Source of the DNA: Minwuia thermotolerans
GTDB taxonomy: Bacteria > Pseudomonadota > Alphaproteobacteria > Minwuiales > Minwuiaceae
Direction: 5' to 3'
DNA length: 64,000 nucleotides
Assembly: GCF_002924445.1 (NCBI RefSeq)
Contig: NZ_PIGG01000034.1
Coordinates: forward strand, 1-64,000
Position numbers and translations under genes: made by a program. The notes under the pieces are model-generated. The model was not told where the DNA came from and searched no databases. It was given only the letters and a program-made list of their open reading frames with translations. This document shows, in pieces, positions 27,122 to 36,714 of the stretch (the stretch's first letter is position 1; each line of letters opens with the position of its first letter).

Positions 27122-27880
27122 ATGGCGGGATTGCTAGAGGGACGCGCGGTGCTGGTCACCGGCGCAGCCGGCGGCATCGGACAGGCGGCGGCGGTGCTGT
27201 TCGCCAATGAGGGCGCGCAGGTGCTGGCCGCCGACCTCAACGCCGACGGACTGAAGGAAACGGCCGAACTGTCGGGCGGCAAGGTCCGCACGACCACGGC
27301 CAACGTCGCCAGCGAGGAGGAAGCCGACGGCCTGATCCGGCAGACCATCGACGCCTTCGGCAAGATCGACGGCGCCTTCAACAACGCCGGCATCGAAGGC
27401 GACTGGGGGCGTACGGACGAAAGCACGCTGGACAACTTCAACCGCGTCGTCGGCGTCAACCAGACCGGCGTCTACCTGTGCATGCGCGCCGAGATCCGGG
27501 CCATGCTGAAGGCCGGGAAGCCGGGCGCCATCGTCAACACGGCCTCCATCGCCGGCATCGCCGGTTCGATGTACATGCCGGCCTATATCGCCTCCAAGCA
27601 TGGCGTGGTGGGCCTGACCAAGGCCGCGGCCATGGAATATGCGCGCAAGGGCATCCGCGTGAACGCCGTCTGCCCGGGTCCGATCAAGACCCGCATGCTG
27701 GACACGCTGACCGGCCATCATCCGCGCGCGCTGGAGGCGATGAGCGATTCGACTTCGATGAAGCGGCTGGGCGAGCCGAAGGAGATCGCGGAAGCGGCGC
27801 TGTGGCTGCTGTCCGACCGTTCGTCCTATGTCACGGGCGTCGCCCTGCCTGTCGACGGCGGCATGGTCGCCGGCCCGTAA
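27122..27880 (+). CDS. Short-chain dehydrogenase/reductase
   Basis: The 252-residue classical SDR has TGAAGGIG at 14-21, NNAG, the catalytic Ser in NTASIAG and YxxxK in YIASKHG. It is of the glucose-1-dehydrogenase/FabG-like type, with ASP- or NAD-specific features (AADLNADG) that suggest NAD as cofactor. GGGGAGGAG lies just before ATG 27122, an unusually strong ribosome binding site. It is divergent from the badH-like gene across an 88-bp region that should hold both promoters. The substrate is unknown; a role in alicyclic acid breakdown is possible. Confidence 0.88.
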   Translation: MAGLLEGRAVLVTGAAGGIGQAAAVLFANEGAQVLAADLNADGLKETAELSGGKVRTTTANVASEEEADGLIRQTIDAFGKIDGAFNNAGIEGDWGRTDESTLDNFNRVVGVNQTGVYLCMRAEIRAMLKAGKPGAIVNTASIAGIAGSMYMPAYIASKHGVVGLTKAAAMEYARKGIRVNAVCPGPIKTRMLDTLTGHHPRALEAMSDSTSMKRLGEPKEIAEAALWLLSDRSSYVTGVALPVDGGMVAGP

Positions 27881-27891
27881 CGCAACCTGGA

Positions 27892-27916
27892 CGGCCCCGG
27901 ACGGGTTCCGGGGCCG
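27892..27916. terminator. Bidirectional hairpin between convergent genes
   Basis: A perfect 9-bp stem CGGCCCCGG/CCGGGGCCG with loop ACGGGTT lies between the stops of the SDR gene and the VOC gene. TTCAGCTTTC follows on the plus strand, a weak T-rich tail. Confidence 0.5.
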
Positions 27917-27918
27917 CT

Positions 27919-28770
27919 TCAGCTTTCGAAGCCTACCAGCAGGCCGTTGGTGTCGGCGGGCTCGGTCTGGATCGAGCCGCCGGGATCCAGCCGGTAGGGC
28001 ATGCCGCGGTCGTCCAGAACCTTCGCCGTGGCCGCCGTGTCGGCGACGCGGAAGGTCGCCGCGGCCATGAACGGCGGCGGCGGGAATTCGTCGTCGGCGA
28101 CGGCCGGGTACATCAGCGACAGGTGATCGGGCGTGACGAAGATGATCGCCGTGTCCCCGGTATGCACCGTCAGCGTGTCGTCGGTCAGCACCGTGCAGCC
28201 CGGTCCCAGCAGCTTCTGCCAGGTGGCCGCCAGGGCCGCCGGGTTCTCTGCCACGGCGACCAGCGAGGCGATCGAGAGGACGCCGTTGGGATGTTCAAGC
28301 CATTCGGGCCTGCGCACGATCTCCGGCGTGTCGTGGTGGCAGATGAAACCGTTGATCACCGGCGCCGCGCCGTCGGGCAGCAGGATCAGCCGGAAGCGGG
28401 GCTCGACCTCGCCCTCGGGCAGCTCCAGCGGGCGTCGCAGGTCGACCGGCCCCCTGATGTCATAGCCCGAGGCCTTCAGCGCGCCGGCGGTCTCGTCGGC
28501 GTCGCGCACCGCGAAGGCGACCCGGTCCAGCCCCTCGCCGTTGCGCGCCATGCGCTCGCGCAGGCCGCGGTCCGGCAGGTCGGGGTCGATGATGCCCATC
28601 AGTTCCACGTAGTCAGACGGAAACATGATGCAGTAATTGCCCGTAGCCATGTCGCGGTGCCGCCCGCGCGGCGTCAGGGTGAATCCGAGCCTGCCCCAGG
28701 TCTCACGCGCGCCCTCCAGATCCTCGACCGCGATGACCAGATGATCGATGCCGGTGATGCCGTGCAGCAT
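27919..28770 (-). CDS. VOC-family (glyoxalase-like) protein
   Basis: The 283-residue protein is built from two vicinal-oxygen-chelate modules. The first (GIDHLVIAVEDLEGARETWGRLGF) is a glyoxalase_3-type domain with the metal-type His10 and the YVELMGI strand. The second starts near residue 160 with SIASLVAVAENPAALAATW. Homologues are annotated as VOC family proteins of unknown substrate. It lies 19 bp upstream of apt on the same strand order (apt first), so it may be cotranscribed with mtnP-apt. Confidence 0.8.
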   Translation of the reverse strand: MLHGITGIDHLVIAVEDLEGARETWGRLGFTLTPRGRHRDMATGNYCIMFPSDYVELMGIIDPDLPDRGLRERMARNGEGLDRVAFAVRDADETAGALKASGYDIRGPVDLRRPLELPEGEVEPRFRLILLPDGAAPVINGFICHHDTPEIVRRPEWLEHPNGVLSIASLVAVAENPAALAATWQKLLGPGCTVLTDDTLTVHTGDTAIIFVTPDHLSLMYPAVADDEFPPPPFMAAATFRVADTAATAKVLDDRGMPYRLDPGGSIQTEPADTNGLLVGFES

Positions 28771-28789
28771 GGCGTTTCTCCCTCGCGCG

Positions 28790-29326
28790 TCAGTCGCCTT
28801 CGAACTCGCAGAGCGTCATCACGCTCAGCCCCATCTCGTGCAGCTTCGCCTTGCCGCCCAGATCGGGCAGATCGACGATGAAGCAGCAGCCGACGACCGT
28901 GCCGCCGGCCTTGCGGACCAGATTCACCGCACCGGCGGCGGTGCCGCCGGTGGCCAGCAGATCGTCGACGATCAGGATGTTCTCGCCTTCGCGGATGGCG
29001 TCGGTGTGAATTTCGATCGTGTCGGTGCCGTATTCCAGCTCGTAGTGTTCGGCGATGGTGTCCCAGGGCAGCTTGCCCTTCTTGCACACCGGCACGAAGC
29101 CGACCGAGAGCTGATGCGCCACCGCGCCGCCCAGCACGAAGCCGCGGGCCTCGATGCCGGCGACCTTGTCGATGCGCACGCCCGCATAGGGCTGCACCAG
29201 GCGGTCGATGGCGGTGCGGAAGCCGCGCGCATTCGCCCACAGCGTGGTCACGTCGCGGAACATGATGCCCGGCTTCGGATAGTCGGGGATCGTCCGGATC
29301 AGGTCCCGGATATCGTCCAGCGCCAT
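28790..29326 (-). CDS. apt: Adenine phosphoribosyltransferase
   Basis: The 178-residue protein has the APRT start ([18 protein letters not shown]), the flexible-loop region KKGKLPWDT and the PRPP-binding motif [14 protein letters not shown]. It makes AMP from adenine and PRPP. The start codon overlaps the mtnP stop as TGATG, so it is translationally coupled to the enzyme that releases adenine from methylthioadenosine. The pair forms a compact adenine-salvage unit. Confidence 0.96.
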   Translation of the reverse strand: MALDDIRDLIRTIPDYPKPGIMFRDVTTLWANARGFRTAIDRLVQPYAGVRIDKVAGIEARGFVLGGAVAHQLSVGFVPVCKKGKLPWDTIAEHYELEYGTDTIEIHTDAIREGENILIVDDLLATGGTAAGAVNLVRKAGGTVVGCCFIVDLPDLGGKAKLHEMGLSVMTLCEFEGD

Positions 29327-30204
29327 CAACGCAGCACCCGTCCGGCGACCGCGTCCAGGTTGGCGATCACATCGGGCTCCCGCGATTCCGGCGCGGTGAT
29401 CATGGCCACTTCCAGCGCCCGGTCGCAGCCGGCGGCGCAGACTGCCCGGCGGCCCGCAAGCTTCGGCGCCGTCGCGGCCACGAGCTTCTGCGCCTTCTCG
29501 GCGTTGTCGTGCAGCACCTTCAGCACCGCCTCGACGTCGACATGGGCGTGGTCGTCGTGCCAGCAGTCGAAGTCGGTGACCATGGCGACGGTCGCGTAGC
29601 AGATCTCCGCTTCCCGGGCGAGCTTGGCTTCGGGCATGTTGGTCATGCCGATGACCGAGCAGCCCCAGTCGCGGTAAAGGAAACTTTCCGCCCTGGTGGA
29701 GAACTGCGGCCCCTCCATGGTGAGGTAGGTGCCGCCGCGCACATGGAAGATGTCGCTTTCCGTCGCCGCGGCCTCCAGCGCGTCCCCCAGGCGGGGGCAG
29801 ACGGGATCGGCCATGGAGACGTGGGCGACCATGCCGTTGCCGAAGAAGCTCTTCTCGCGGGCGAAGGTGCGGTCGATGAACTGGTCGACGATGACGAAGC
29901 AGCCCGGCGGCAGTTCCTCGCGGAAGGAGCCGCAGGCCGATACCGAGATGATATCGGTGCAGCCGGCGCGCTTCAGCGCGTCGATGTTGGCGCGGTAGTT
30001 GATGCCGCTCGGACCCAGGCGGTGGCCGCGTCCGTGGCGCGGCAGAAAGACAAGCTGCGTCTCGCCCAGCCGCCCGAAGAGCAACTCGTCGGACGGCTGT
30101 CCGAAGGGACTTTCGATCCGCCGCCACTCGGTGTCGGTCAGCCCTGCCATCCCGTAGAGACCGCTGCCCCCGATCACCCCCACGATTGCCTCGTCCTGGC
30201 TCAA
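29326..30204 (-). CDS. mtnP: 5'-methylthioadenosine phosphorylase
   Basis: The 292-residue phosphorylase begins with [12 protein letters not shown]. It has the phosphate-binding region [36 protein letters not shown] for base and ribose binding, and [14 protein letters not shown]. It splits methylthioadenosine, a by-product of polyamine and homoserine-lactone synthesis, into adenine and methylthioribose-1-phosphate. I choose TTG 30204, because GGAGG lies 5 nt upstream of it; a TTG at 30219 would place that sequence inside the gene. It is coupled to apt. Confidence 0.93.
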   Translation of the reverse strand: MSQDEAIVGVIGGSGLYGMAGLTDTEWRRIESPFGQPSDELLFGRLGETQLVFLPRHGRGHRLGPSGINYRANIDALKRAGCTDIISVSACGSFREELPPGCFVIVDQFIDRTFAREKSFFGNGMVAHVSMADPVCPRLGDALEAAATESDIFHVRGGTYLTMEGPQFSTRAESFLYRDWGCSVIGMTNMPEAKLAREAEICYATVAMVTDFDCWHDDHAHVDVEAVLKVLHDNAEKAQKLVAATAPKLAGRRAVCAAGCDRALEVAMITAPESREPDVIANLDAVAGRVLR

Positions 30205-30235
30205 GTCACCCTCCAGCAAATGATCCGCGCGGATA

Positions 30236-31147
30236 CTAGCGCATCATCCGCCGGGGTACACCGACCAGCCGCTCATAGGCCAGCGACAGGATGCCCACCG
30301 CGACGGTGTAGAGCAGGATGCGGGGCAGGATGGCGAGGATCAGGTCGAGAAACTTCTGGTCGCCCGCACGCTCCGTGGCCAGGACCGCCGCGGGCAGATC
30401 AAAGACGGCCGTCAGCGCTGCCGCGGGCAGGCTGGCCAGGATGAAGGCGCAGACCAGGCGCGCGCCGTTGCCGCGCGTGGCCGCCGCCGATTCGGCGAAG
30501 CTCATGGCGCCGCCGATGGCGAGCGCCGGCAGCACCAGAAAGAAGCGCGCCACCAGGAAGCCGAGGATGACGGCGATGCAGAGCCAGTTCACGGCCGGGG
30601 CCCCCCAGGCCGCCAGCAGACCCCACGGGTCGTAGCCGGCCTGGACCAGCCACAGGATCGGGCCGCCCAGCAGGGGCCCGTAGATCGCGGTGACCGCCAG
30701 GCCGGTGACATAGCCCAGCCCATAGAGCACCGCAGCCGCCTTGAGATAGGCCCACTCGGCGCGGCCCAGCCGGTAGACCACGCGCGCGGACGGGTTGTCG
30801 GCGCCCATCAGCACCATGCGGTGCCAGGCGGTGATGACGGGCACGACCGCGATCATGCTGACGATGGTGAACAACAGGCCGGCGAGGCCCGGACCCGCGT
30901 AGGGGCTCAGTTCGATGGCCCCATAGGCCGCCGCGACGGAAACCGCGAAGGGCCGCCACATCAGCATGATGAAGATGTCGGCGTGACGCAGCAGGATCGT
31001 CCAGGAGCGCCCGGCGAGTTCGAGGACGCCGACGCGCGCCGCCGGTCCCTCGTCACCCGCTGGCGGCGCTGCCGCCGGTCCGCCGTCGGGGGGCCTCAGC
31101 CGGAACCCGGAAGCGCGCCTGCCGTCGGCTTTTCTCTCGCTGGCCAT
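30236..31147 (-). CDS. Polytopic membrane protein of unknown function
   Basis: The 303-residue protein has a charged, Pro/Ala-rich N-terminal tail (about 45 residues) followed by six or so hydrophobic helices, including LMWRPFAVSVAAAYGAIEL, LAGLLFTIVSMIAVVPVIT and ILPRILLYTVAVGILSLAY. A WHRMVLMGADNPSARVVYRLG loop after the second helix is the most conserved-looking element. No family is recognised with certainty. It lies just upstream of mtnP on the same strand, with 31 bp between, and downstream of the petC terminator. Confidence 0.6.
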   Translation of the reverse strand: MASERKADGRRASGFRLRPPDGGPAAAPPAGDEGPAARVGVLELAGRSWTILLRHADIFIMLMWRPFAVSVAAAYGAIELSPYAGPGLAGLLFTIVSMIAVVPVITAWHRMVLMGADNPSARVVYRLGRAEWAYLKAAAVLYGLGYVTGLAVTAIYGPLLGGPILWLVQAGYDPWGLLAAWGAPAVNWLCIAVILGFLVARFFLVLPALAIGGAMSFAESAAATRGNGARLVCAFILASLPAAALTAVFDLPAAVLATERAGDQKFLDLILAILPRILLYTVAVGILSLAYERLVGVPRRMMR

Positions 31148-31163
31148 GGGTTGACGCTAACTC

Positions 31164-31193
31164 AAAAAAAAGGCCGCGGCGAACGCCACGGCC
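31164..31193 (-). terminator. Rho-independent terminator after petABC
   Basis: On the minus strand the stem GGCCGTGGCG/CGCCGCGGCC (31172-31193, one mismatch) is followed by a run of eight T at 31164-31171. It lies 30 bp beyond the petC stop, as expected for the end of the bc1 operon. Confidence 0.85.
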
Positions 31194-31223
31194 TTCTTTC
31201 CGGACGGAAGCCGGTGCGCTGCG

Positions 31224-32003
31224 TCAGTGCAGGCGGCCCCAGATCTGGCGCTTGGCGAGGTAGAGCAGCACGGACAGCACGATCAGGAACAGCATGACCT
31301 TCCAGCCGAGCTGCTTGCGCTCCTCCATCTTGGGCTCGGCGGCCCAGGCGAGGAAGGCGGTGACGTCGTGGGCCATCTGCTCCGTGGTCGCCTCGGTGCC
31401 GTCGGCGTATTCCACCAGCCCCTCGGCCAGCGGCGGGGGCATGGCGATGCAGCCGCCGGAGAAGTAGGGGTTGTAGTAGTTGGTGGCGGAGCAGCCGTGC
31501 TCCTCCCCGGCGGTCTCGCTCTCGCCATAGCCGGTGAGCAGCGAATAGAGGTAGTTGTCACCGTTCGGCCGGGCCTTGCTCATCAGCGAGAGGTCGGGCG
31601 GTGCGACGCCGCCATTGGCTGCGGCGGCGGCCTTGTCGTTCGGGAACGGCTCCGGGAAATAATCGAAGTCCTTGCCCGGCCGTTCGAACATGTCGCCGGC
31701 GTCGTTCGGCCCGTCGGTGATGGTGTACTCGGCGGCGATCGCCTTCACCTGGGGCTCGGAGAAGCCGATGGCTTGCAGGTTGCGGAAGGCCACGAAGCGC
31801 AGGCCGTGACAGGACGCGCAGACCTGCTGGTAGACCTGCAGACCCCGCTGCACCGAGGGCCGGTCATAGGTGCCGAAGGGACCGGAATGGGACCACTCGA
31901 CATCCTTGGGATGCTTGGCTTCCCCGGCGGCCTGGGCCGCACCGGTGCCGAGGCCGACGGCGAGCAGCGCGGCCGCCAGCGTTTTCACAACAGGATGAGC
32001 CAT
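31224..32003 (-). CDS. petC: Cytochrome c1
   Basis: The 259-residue haem subunit of the cytochrome bc1 complex has a Sec signal peptide ending near AAQA-AGEAK, the haem-binding CASCH at about 62-66, an axial-Met region (GGCIAMPPPLAEGLVEY) and a C-terminal anchor helix (VMLFLIVLSVLLYLAKRQ). It passes electrons from the Rieske centre to cytochrome c. ATG 32003 lies 2 bp after the petB stop. Two extra cysteines (GCSATNYYNPYFSGGC) could form a disulfide. Confidence 0.95.
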   Translation of the reverse strand: MAHPVVKTLAAALLAVGLGTGAAQAAGEAKHPKDVEWSHSGPFGTYDRPSVQRGLQVYQQVCASCHGLRFVAFRNLQAIGFSEPQVKAIAAEYTITDGPNDAGDMFERPGKDFDYFPEPFPNDKAAAAANGGVAPPDLSLMSKARPNGDNYLYSLLTGYGESETAGEEHGCSATNYYNPYFSGGCIAMPPPLAEGLVEYADGTEATTEQMAHDVTAFLAWAAEPKMEERKQLGWKVMLFLIVLSVLLYLAKRQIWGRLH

Positions 32004-32005
32004 GG

Positions 32006-33262
32006 TCACGCTTTCTCCTTCGGCGCGGCTGTGGCATCCGCCGACGCGGTCTTGCCGGATCCGAGAACCGCCTCGGCGATCGAGGTCGGCAGCGGCTTCG
32101 GCCGTTCGAACCAGCCGAGAACCGGCATGATGATCAGGAAATGGATGAAGTAGTACGCGGTGGCCAGCTGGCCGACGACCAGCATGGTGCCTTCGGGCGG
32201 CTGGCTGCCTGCATAACCGAGCACGATGCAGTCCAGGACGAAGATCCAGAAGAACAGCTTGTACTGCGGCCGGAAGGCGGCCGAACGCACCTTGGAGCGA
32301 TCCAGCCAGGGCAGCACGAACAGCACCGCGATGGCCGCGAACATGGCGATCACGCCCATCAGCTTGTCGGGAATGGCGCGCAGGATGGCGTAGAACGGCA
32401 GGAAGTACCATTCGGGCACGATGTGCGCCGGCGTCGAGAGCCGGTCGGCCGGGATGTAGTTGTCCGGATGGCCCAGATAGTTCGGCGCGAAGAAGATGAA
32501 GAAGGCGAACAGCAGGCCGAACAGCGCGAAGCCCAGGGCGTCCTTCACCGTGAAGTAGGGGTGGAAGGAGATGTAGTCCGCCGGCCCCTTGATCTCGATG
32601 CCCAGCGGGTTGGTCGAGCTCTTCTGGTGCAGGGCGACCAGGTGCAGGAAGACCAGGCCGAAGATCACGAAGGGCAGCAGGTAGTGCAGGCTGAAGAAGC
32701 GCTGGAGCGTCGCGTTGTCGACCGCGAAGCCGCCCCACAGCCAGCTCACGATCGGCTCGCCGACCACGGGCAGGGCGCTGAACAGGTTGGTGATCACGGT
32801 CGCGCCCCAGAAGGACATCTGGCCCCAGGGCAGCACGTAGCCCATGAACGCGGTCGCCATCATCACCAGCAGGATGACCACGCCGATGAACCAGATCATC
32901 TCGCGGGGCGCCTTGTAGGAGCCGTAGTAGAGGCCGCGGAAGATGTGGAGGTAGACGGCGATGAAGAACATCGAGGCGCCGTTGGCGTGCATGTAGCGCA
33001 GCAGCCAGCCGAAGTTCACGTCGCGCATGATGTGTTCGACGGAGCTGAAGGCGAGGTCGACATGCGGGGTGTAGTGCATGGCCAGCACGATGCCGGACAG
33101 GATCTGCACCACCAGCACGACGCCCAGGATGGAGCCGAACTGATAGGCGACGTTCAGGTTCCGCGGATAGGGATGCTCGATGAAGGCATGATGCATCATC
33201 GTGAAGACCGGCAGGCGGTCGTCCACCCACTTGATCACCGAGTTGTTGGTCTGGAAGGACAT
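32006..33262 (-). CDS. petB: Cytochrome b of the bc1 complex
   Basis: The 418-residue integral membrane protein binds both b haems and forms the quinol oxidation and reduction sites. Visible markers are the first haem-ligand helix ([16 protein letters not shown]), [12 protein letters not shown], the Qo-site PEWY motif in [13 protein letters not shown] and LDRSKVRSA. The C-terminus carries a short Ala/Lys-rich extension. It is the middle gene of petABC, 11 bp after petA. Confidence 0.97.
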   Translation of the reverse strand: MSFQTNNSVIKWVDDRLPVFTMMHHAFIEHPYPRNLNVAYQFGSILGVVLVVQILSGIVLAMHYTPHVDLAFSSVEHIMRDVNFGWLLRYMHANGASMFFIAVYLHIFRGLYYGSYKAPREMIWFIGVVILLVMMATAFMGYVLPWGQMSFWGATVITNLFSALPVVGEPIVSWLWGGFAVDNATLQRFFSLHYLLPFVIFGLVFLHLVALHQKSSTNPLGIEIKGPADYISFHPYFTVKDALGFALFGLLFAFFIFFAPNYLGHPDNYIPADRLSTPAHIVPEWYFLPFYAILRAIPDKLMGVIAMFAAIAVLFVLPWLDRSKVRSAAFRPQYKLFFWIFVLDCIVLGYAGSQPPEGTMLVVGQLATAYYFIHFLIIMPVLGWFERPKPLPTSIAEAVLGSGKTASADATAAPKEKA

Positions 33263-33273
33263 CTTCTGGAACC

Positions 33274-33804
33274 TCAGCCGATCAGGATCTGTGTGTCGGA
33301 GACGAACTGGTACGGCGGCACCAGAAGGTTCAGCGGCGCCGGTCCCTTGCGGATGCGGCCCGACGTGTCGTAGTGCGACCCGTGGCAGGGGCAGAACCAG
33401 CCGCTGTACTCACCCTGATCGGACTTCGGGATGCAGCCCAGATGGGTGCAGGCCGCCAGCACGACCAGCCATTCCGCATGGCCGTCCTTGACGCGCTCGT
33501 CGTCCGTCTGCGGATCGGGCAGTTCGCCCAGATCGACCGCACGCGCCGCCGCGACCTCTTCCTCGGTGCGGCGGCGGATGAAGACAGGCTTCTTCTGCCA
33601 GGTGATGGTCACGGTCTGGCCCGGCTCGATGGCCGACAGGTCAACCTCTGTGGTCGACAGCGCCAGAACGTCGGCCGACGGATTCATCTGGTCGACGAAC
33701 GGCCACACCATCGCCGCGGCGCCGACGCCGCCGAACGCGGCGGCAGAGATGATCAGGAAATCGCGACGGCCACCTTCGCCCTCGCCATGGGATCCTGCGC
33801 TCAT
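33274..33804 (-). CDS. petA: Rieske iron-sulfur subunit of the bc1 complex
   Basis: The 176-residue protein has a twin-arginine start ([10 protein letters not shown]) with a non-cleaved anchor helix, then the [2Fe-2S] ligands Cys119-x-His121 with Cys124 and Cys138-x-Cys140-His141 (CTHLGC and CPCHGSHYD), including the disulfide pair Cys124/Cys140. It moves electrons from ubiquinol to cytochrome c1. ATG 33804 has GGAG close upstream; a TTG at 33828 is in frame but less likely. It is the first gene of petABC. Confidence 0.96.
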   Translation of the reverse strand: MSAGSHGEGEGGRRDFLIISAAAFGGVGAAAMVWPFVDQMNPSADVLALSTTEVDLSAIEPGQTVTITWQKKPVFIRRRTEEEVAAARAVDLGELPDPQTDDERVKDGHAEWLVVLAACTHLGCIPKSDQGEYSGWFCPCHGSHYDTSGRIRKGPAPLNLLVPPYQFVSDTQILIG

Positions 33805-34005
33805 GGGCTCCAACCCCTCCGAATTCAATTAGACTGGCGCATCTCACCCGCGTCGATTCGCGACCCCCGCGCCAGTAACGCGCCTAACAATCAGGTTTGT
33901 GTCGCCAAGTCCAGTTGGCGGCGCATATTGCGACAGTGAGACGCATCGGTCTTGCAGAACCTTTCGGGCGCTTTCAAAGGCGTGGAAACAAAGGGAGATT
34001 CCGAG

Positions 34006-34449
34006 GTGCGTCTGGCGCTGTTCCAACCCGACATCCCGCAAAATCTCGGTGCGGCCGTCCGTCTGGCCGCCTGTCTCGGCCTCGGACTGGACGTGATCCG
34101 GCCGACCGCCTTCCCGCTCGGCGCGCGGGAACTGCGCCGCGCGGCGATGGATTACGCCGCCCTGATCGATCCCGTGCTGCATGATTCGTGGGACTCGTTT
34201 CTCGCCGTCCGGCCGGCGGGACGGCTGGTATTGCTGACCACGGCCGCCGAGACCGACGTCGACGATTTCGCCTTCGCCGCCGACGACACGCTGCTGCTGG
34301 GGCGGGAAAGCGCCGGGGCCCCCGCCGCGGTGCACGCGGCGGCCGACGCCAGGTTGCGGATCGCCATGGCCCCGGGAGCACGGTCGCTGAACGTGGTCAC
34401 CGCCGCCGCCTTCGCGCTCGGCGCGGCCGGGCGGCGGCTGCGCGGTTGA
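34006..34449 (+). CDS. trmL: tRNA (cytidine34-2'-O)-methyltransferase TrmL
   Basis: The 147-residue SPOUT methyltransferase has the TrmL start [20 protein letters not shown], followed by [13 protein letters not shown] and the knot ending [13 protein letters not shown]. TrmL methylates the wobble base of tRNA-Leu. I choose GTG 34006, because AGGGAG lies 8 nt upstream and homologues start at this point; the open frame continues upstream. It is divergent from petA and followed after 58 bp by hemF. Confidence 0.9.
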   Translation: MRLALFQPDIPQNLGAAVRLAACLGLGLDVIRPTAFPLGARELRRAAMDYAALIDPVLHDSWDSFLAVRPAGRLVLLTTAAETDVDDFAFAADDTLLLGRESAGAPAAVHAAADARLRIAMAPGARSLNVVTAAAFALGAAGRRLRG

Positions 34450-34507
34450 CGGGCGGCGCTCCGCTGCCGCATTGAATTCGGCGCAATCACCGCGGAAGGG
34501 AGCGGCC

Positions 34508-35356
34508 ATGAGCGACGAGGAGCGCAAGCGCGCGGCGAGAAGCTGGTTCGAGGACCTGAGGGACCGCATCTGCGCGGCATTCGAGGCCATCGAGCTCGAG
34601 CACGAGGGGCCGCTTTCCGACCGCGCGCCGGGCCGCTTCGAGCGCACCGCCTGGGACCGGGAGGGCGGCGGCGGCGGCGTCATGTCGGTGATGCGCGGCC
34701 GGGTCTTCGAGAAGGTCGGTGTCAACGTCTCCACGGTGGAGGGCCGGTTCTCGGAAGACTTCGTCGGCCAGATCCAGGGCGCGAAGGAATCGGGCGGGCA
34801 TTTCTGGGCCTCGGGCATTTCGCTGGTCGCGCACATGCAGTCGCCGCTGGTGCCGGCGGTGCACATGAACACGCGCCACATCCGCACCTCGCTCGGCTGG
34901 TTCGGCGGCGGCGCCGACCTGACGCCGATGTTTCCCGACCGCGCCGACACGGACGATTTCCACGGCGCGCTGCGCGCCGCCTGCGACGCCCACGATCCGG
35001 ACTACTATCCCCGCTTCAGCAAGTGGTGCGACGAGTATTTCTTCCTCAAGCACCGCAACGAATCCCGGGGCGTGGGCGGCATCTTCTACGATCATCTTGA
35101 CAGCGGCGACTGGGAGCGGGACTTCGCCTTCACCCGCGATGTCGGCCAGGCCTTCCTGGACATCTATCCGAAGCTGGTGCGCCGCCACGCCCACCGCGAA
35201 TGGACGCCCGAGCAGCGCGAGCATCAGCTGATTCGCCGCGGCCGCTACGTGGAGTTCAACCTGATCTACGACCGGGGTACGACCTTCGGCCTCAAGACCG
35301 GCGGCAACACCGAGGCGATCCTGATGTCGCTGCCGCCCGAGGTGAAATGGCCGTGA
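34508..35356 (+). CDS. hemF: Oxygen-dependent coproporphyrinogen III oxidase
   Basis: The 282-residue enzyme decarboxylates coproporphyrinogen III to protoporphyrinogen IX in haem synthesis. It shows [42 protein letters not shown] and the closing [27 protein letters not shown] 34508 has GGAAGGGAGC just upstream, and the upstream TTG in frame is not supported. Its stop lies 3 bp from the convergent acyltransferase stop. Confidence 0.97.
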   Translation: MSDEERKRAARSWFEDLRDRICAAFEAIELEHEGPLSDRAPGRFERTAWDREGGGGGVMSVMRGRVFEKVGVNVSTVEGRFSEDFVGQIQGAKESGGHFWASGISLVAHMQSPLVPAVHMNTRHIRTSLGWFGGGADLTPMFPDRADTDDFHGALRAACDAHDPDYYPRFSKWCDEYFFLKHRNESRGVGGIFYDHLDSGDWERDFAFTRDVGQAFLDIYPKLVRRHAHREWTPEQREHQLIRRGRYVEFNLIYDRGTTFGLKTGGNTEAILMSLPPEVKWP

Positions 35357-35359
35357 GTT

Positions 35360-36406
35360 CTACGCATCGGTGCGCTTGTCGAAATGGGCGTAGTAGCGCG
35401 AGCCGACGCGGTCCATCTCGACGGTGACGAAGACGTCGATGGTGCCGAACTGGTCGTCGATCACCGCGCCGTCGCCGATCACGCCGCCGAGCCGGAGATA
35501 GGCCTTGATCAGCGGCGGCATGGCCTTCCAGACGCGGCGCGCGTCGATCGCGTCCTTGTCGACCATGTCCATGTCCACATAGCGCTCGTCGAGGGCGCGC
35601 ACCGACCGCTCGGGCGGCGCGCCGTGGAAGTGGTGCAGATAGGAGAGCGCCTCGGCATGGGCCTTCGGATCGCGGCCGTGGAAGCTGGCGCAGCCGAACA
35701 GGGTGGTCAGCCGGTGTTCGGCCAGATAGGCCGCGATGCCGCGCCAGAGCAGCTGGATCGTGGCCTTGGAACGATGGCTGGCGGCGACGCAGGAGCGGCC
35801 CAGTTCCAGCAGGTTCTCGACAGGCTGCTCCATCAACGGCGTCAGGTCGTATTCATCGGCCGAATAGAAGCCGCCATTGCGCTTGGCGACCGAGCCGCGC
35901 AGCAGGCGGTAGGCGCCGACCAGCTGATCCTGGTCGGCCAGGCTGCGGTCCATGACGATCAGGTGGTCGCAGATGTCGTCATAGCGGTCCATGTCGAGCC
36001 TGAGCCGACGCGCCACGGGGTCGGGGCGGGCGCCCATCTCGTCATAGAAGACGGCGTAGCGCAGCGCCTGGGCGGCGCGGATCGCCTCCCTGTGGCGGGT
36101 GATGTAGACCTCCAGGCTGCCGGCGGAGCAGACCGGCCCGGAATCGGGCAGGCTCCAGCGCGGCCGCGTGTTCGACTGCCGCTGCGGCGGCATCTGCACG
36201 ACGGTCGTGGGCGTGGTCGCCTCGGCGGCGGCCTCTCCGGCGAGCAGTCGGGCCCGTTTGTTCGCCCGGCGCTCCTTCAGCTTGGTCGCCGCGATCTTCG
36301 GAAAGAAGATGACATTGCGAATGATCCGCCGCGGCCGCTTCTGGCTTTTCGGACGTATCGATCTGGCCCGCCGCCACGCGTGCGGCAGTTTTCTCATTGC
36401 GCTCAT
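35360..36406 (-). CDS. GNAT acyltransferase, OlsB-like
   Basis: The 348-residue protein has a very basic N-terminal 60 residues (WRRARSIRPKSQKRPRRIIR), a linker, then an acetyltransferase domain of the hemolysin/OlsB type from about residue 97: RAAQALRYAVFYDEMGA, VGAYRLLRG, YDLTPLM, LLELGRSCVAASHRS, FGCASFHGRDP and the late DYF-like strand region. OlsB adds a 3-hydroxyacyl chain to ornithine to give lyso-ornithine lipid. No olsA is adjacent, so the exact acyl acceptor is uncertain. The basic N-terminus may bind membranes. Confidence 0.75.
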   Translation of the reverse strand: MSAMRKLPHAWRRARSIRPKSQKRPRRIIRNVIFFPKIAATKLKERRANKRARLLAGEAAAEATTPTTVVQMPPQRQSNTRPRWSLPDSGPVCSAGSLEVYITRHREAIRAAQALRYAVFYDEMGARPDPVARRLRLDMDRYDDICDHLIVMDRSLADQDQLVGAYRLLRGSVAKRNGGFYSADEYDLTPLMEQPVENLLELGRSCVAASHRSKATIQLLWRGIAAYLAEHRLTTLFGCASFHGRDPKAHAEALSYLHHFHGAPPERSVRALDERYVDMDMVDKDAIDARRVWKAMPPLIKAYLRLGGVIGDGAVIDDQFGTIDVFVTVEMDRVGSRYYAHFDKRTDA

Positions 36407-36425
36407 CTGAGGTGTCTGGACCCGG

Positions 36426-36581
36426 TCAGCCCTTCTTGTCCTGGGACTCGACGGAATCCTTCGTGTCCTGCATCACTGTCTGCGGCGTCTTCGTCTCCGC
36501 GGTCTTGCCGAACGGGCACGCGGTTACAGCGGCAGGCGCCATCCCGGCCGCAAGGGCCAGGGCGAGAACCAGAGAACGCAT
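36426..36581 (-). CDS. Small predicted lipoprotein (51 residues)
   Basis: A short gene starts at ATG 36581 with GAGGTG 5 nt upstream and encodes a signal peptide, MRSLVLALALAAGMAPAAVT, followed by ACPFGK. The Cys after VTA makes a possible lipobox. The remainder is a hydrophilic Lys/Thr/Asp tail (QDTKDSVESQDKKG). Third codon positions are mostly G or C. It lies 19 bp upstream of the acyltransferase gene on the same strand and may share its transcript. No family is recognised. Confidence 0.6.
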   Translation of the reverse strand: MRSLVLALALAAGMAPAAVTACPFGKTAETKTPQTVMQDTKDSVESQDKKG

Positions 36582-36714
36582 GGCTTCACCTCATGTTTGC
36601 CGGAGGTCAGGGTACCCCCCCGCCGAAAGTCGGTCAATCGAGTACGGCCCGGCGCCGGGTTGAGCACGGCCGGTGATCCGCTAGATTGCGCGGCGGTCGG
36701 ACATGGAGCCCGCA

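Noticed and set aside
28790-30127. Long fused frame ending in apt
   Set aside because: The upstream part is an out-of-frame reading of mtnP. The apt start overlaps the mtnP stop as TGATG, and both enzymes are complete separately.
31224-33230. Apparent cytochrome b/cytochrome c1 fusion in one frame
   Set aside because: Some bacteria have such fusions, but here the upstream part of the frame is not cytochrome b; cytochrome b is in another frame and stops 2 bp before the petC ATG, which is followed by a signal peptide.
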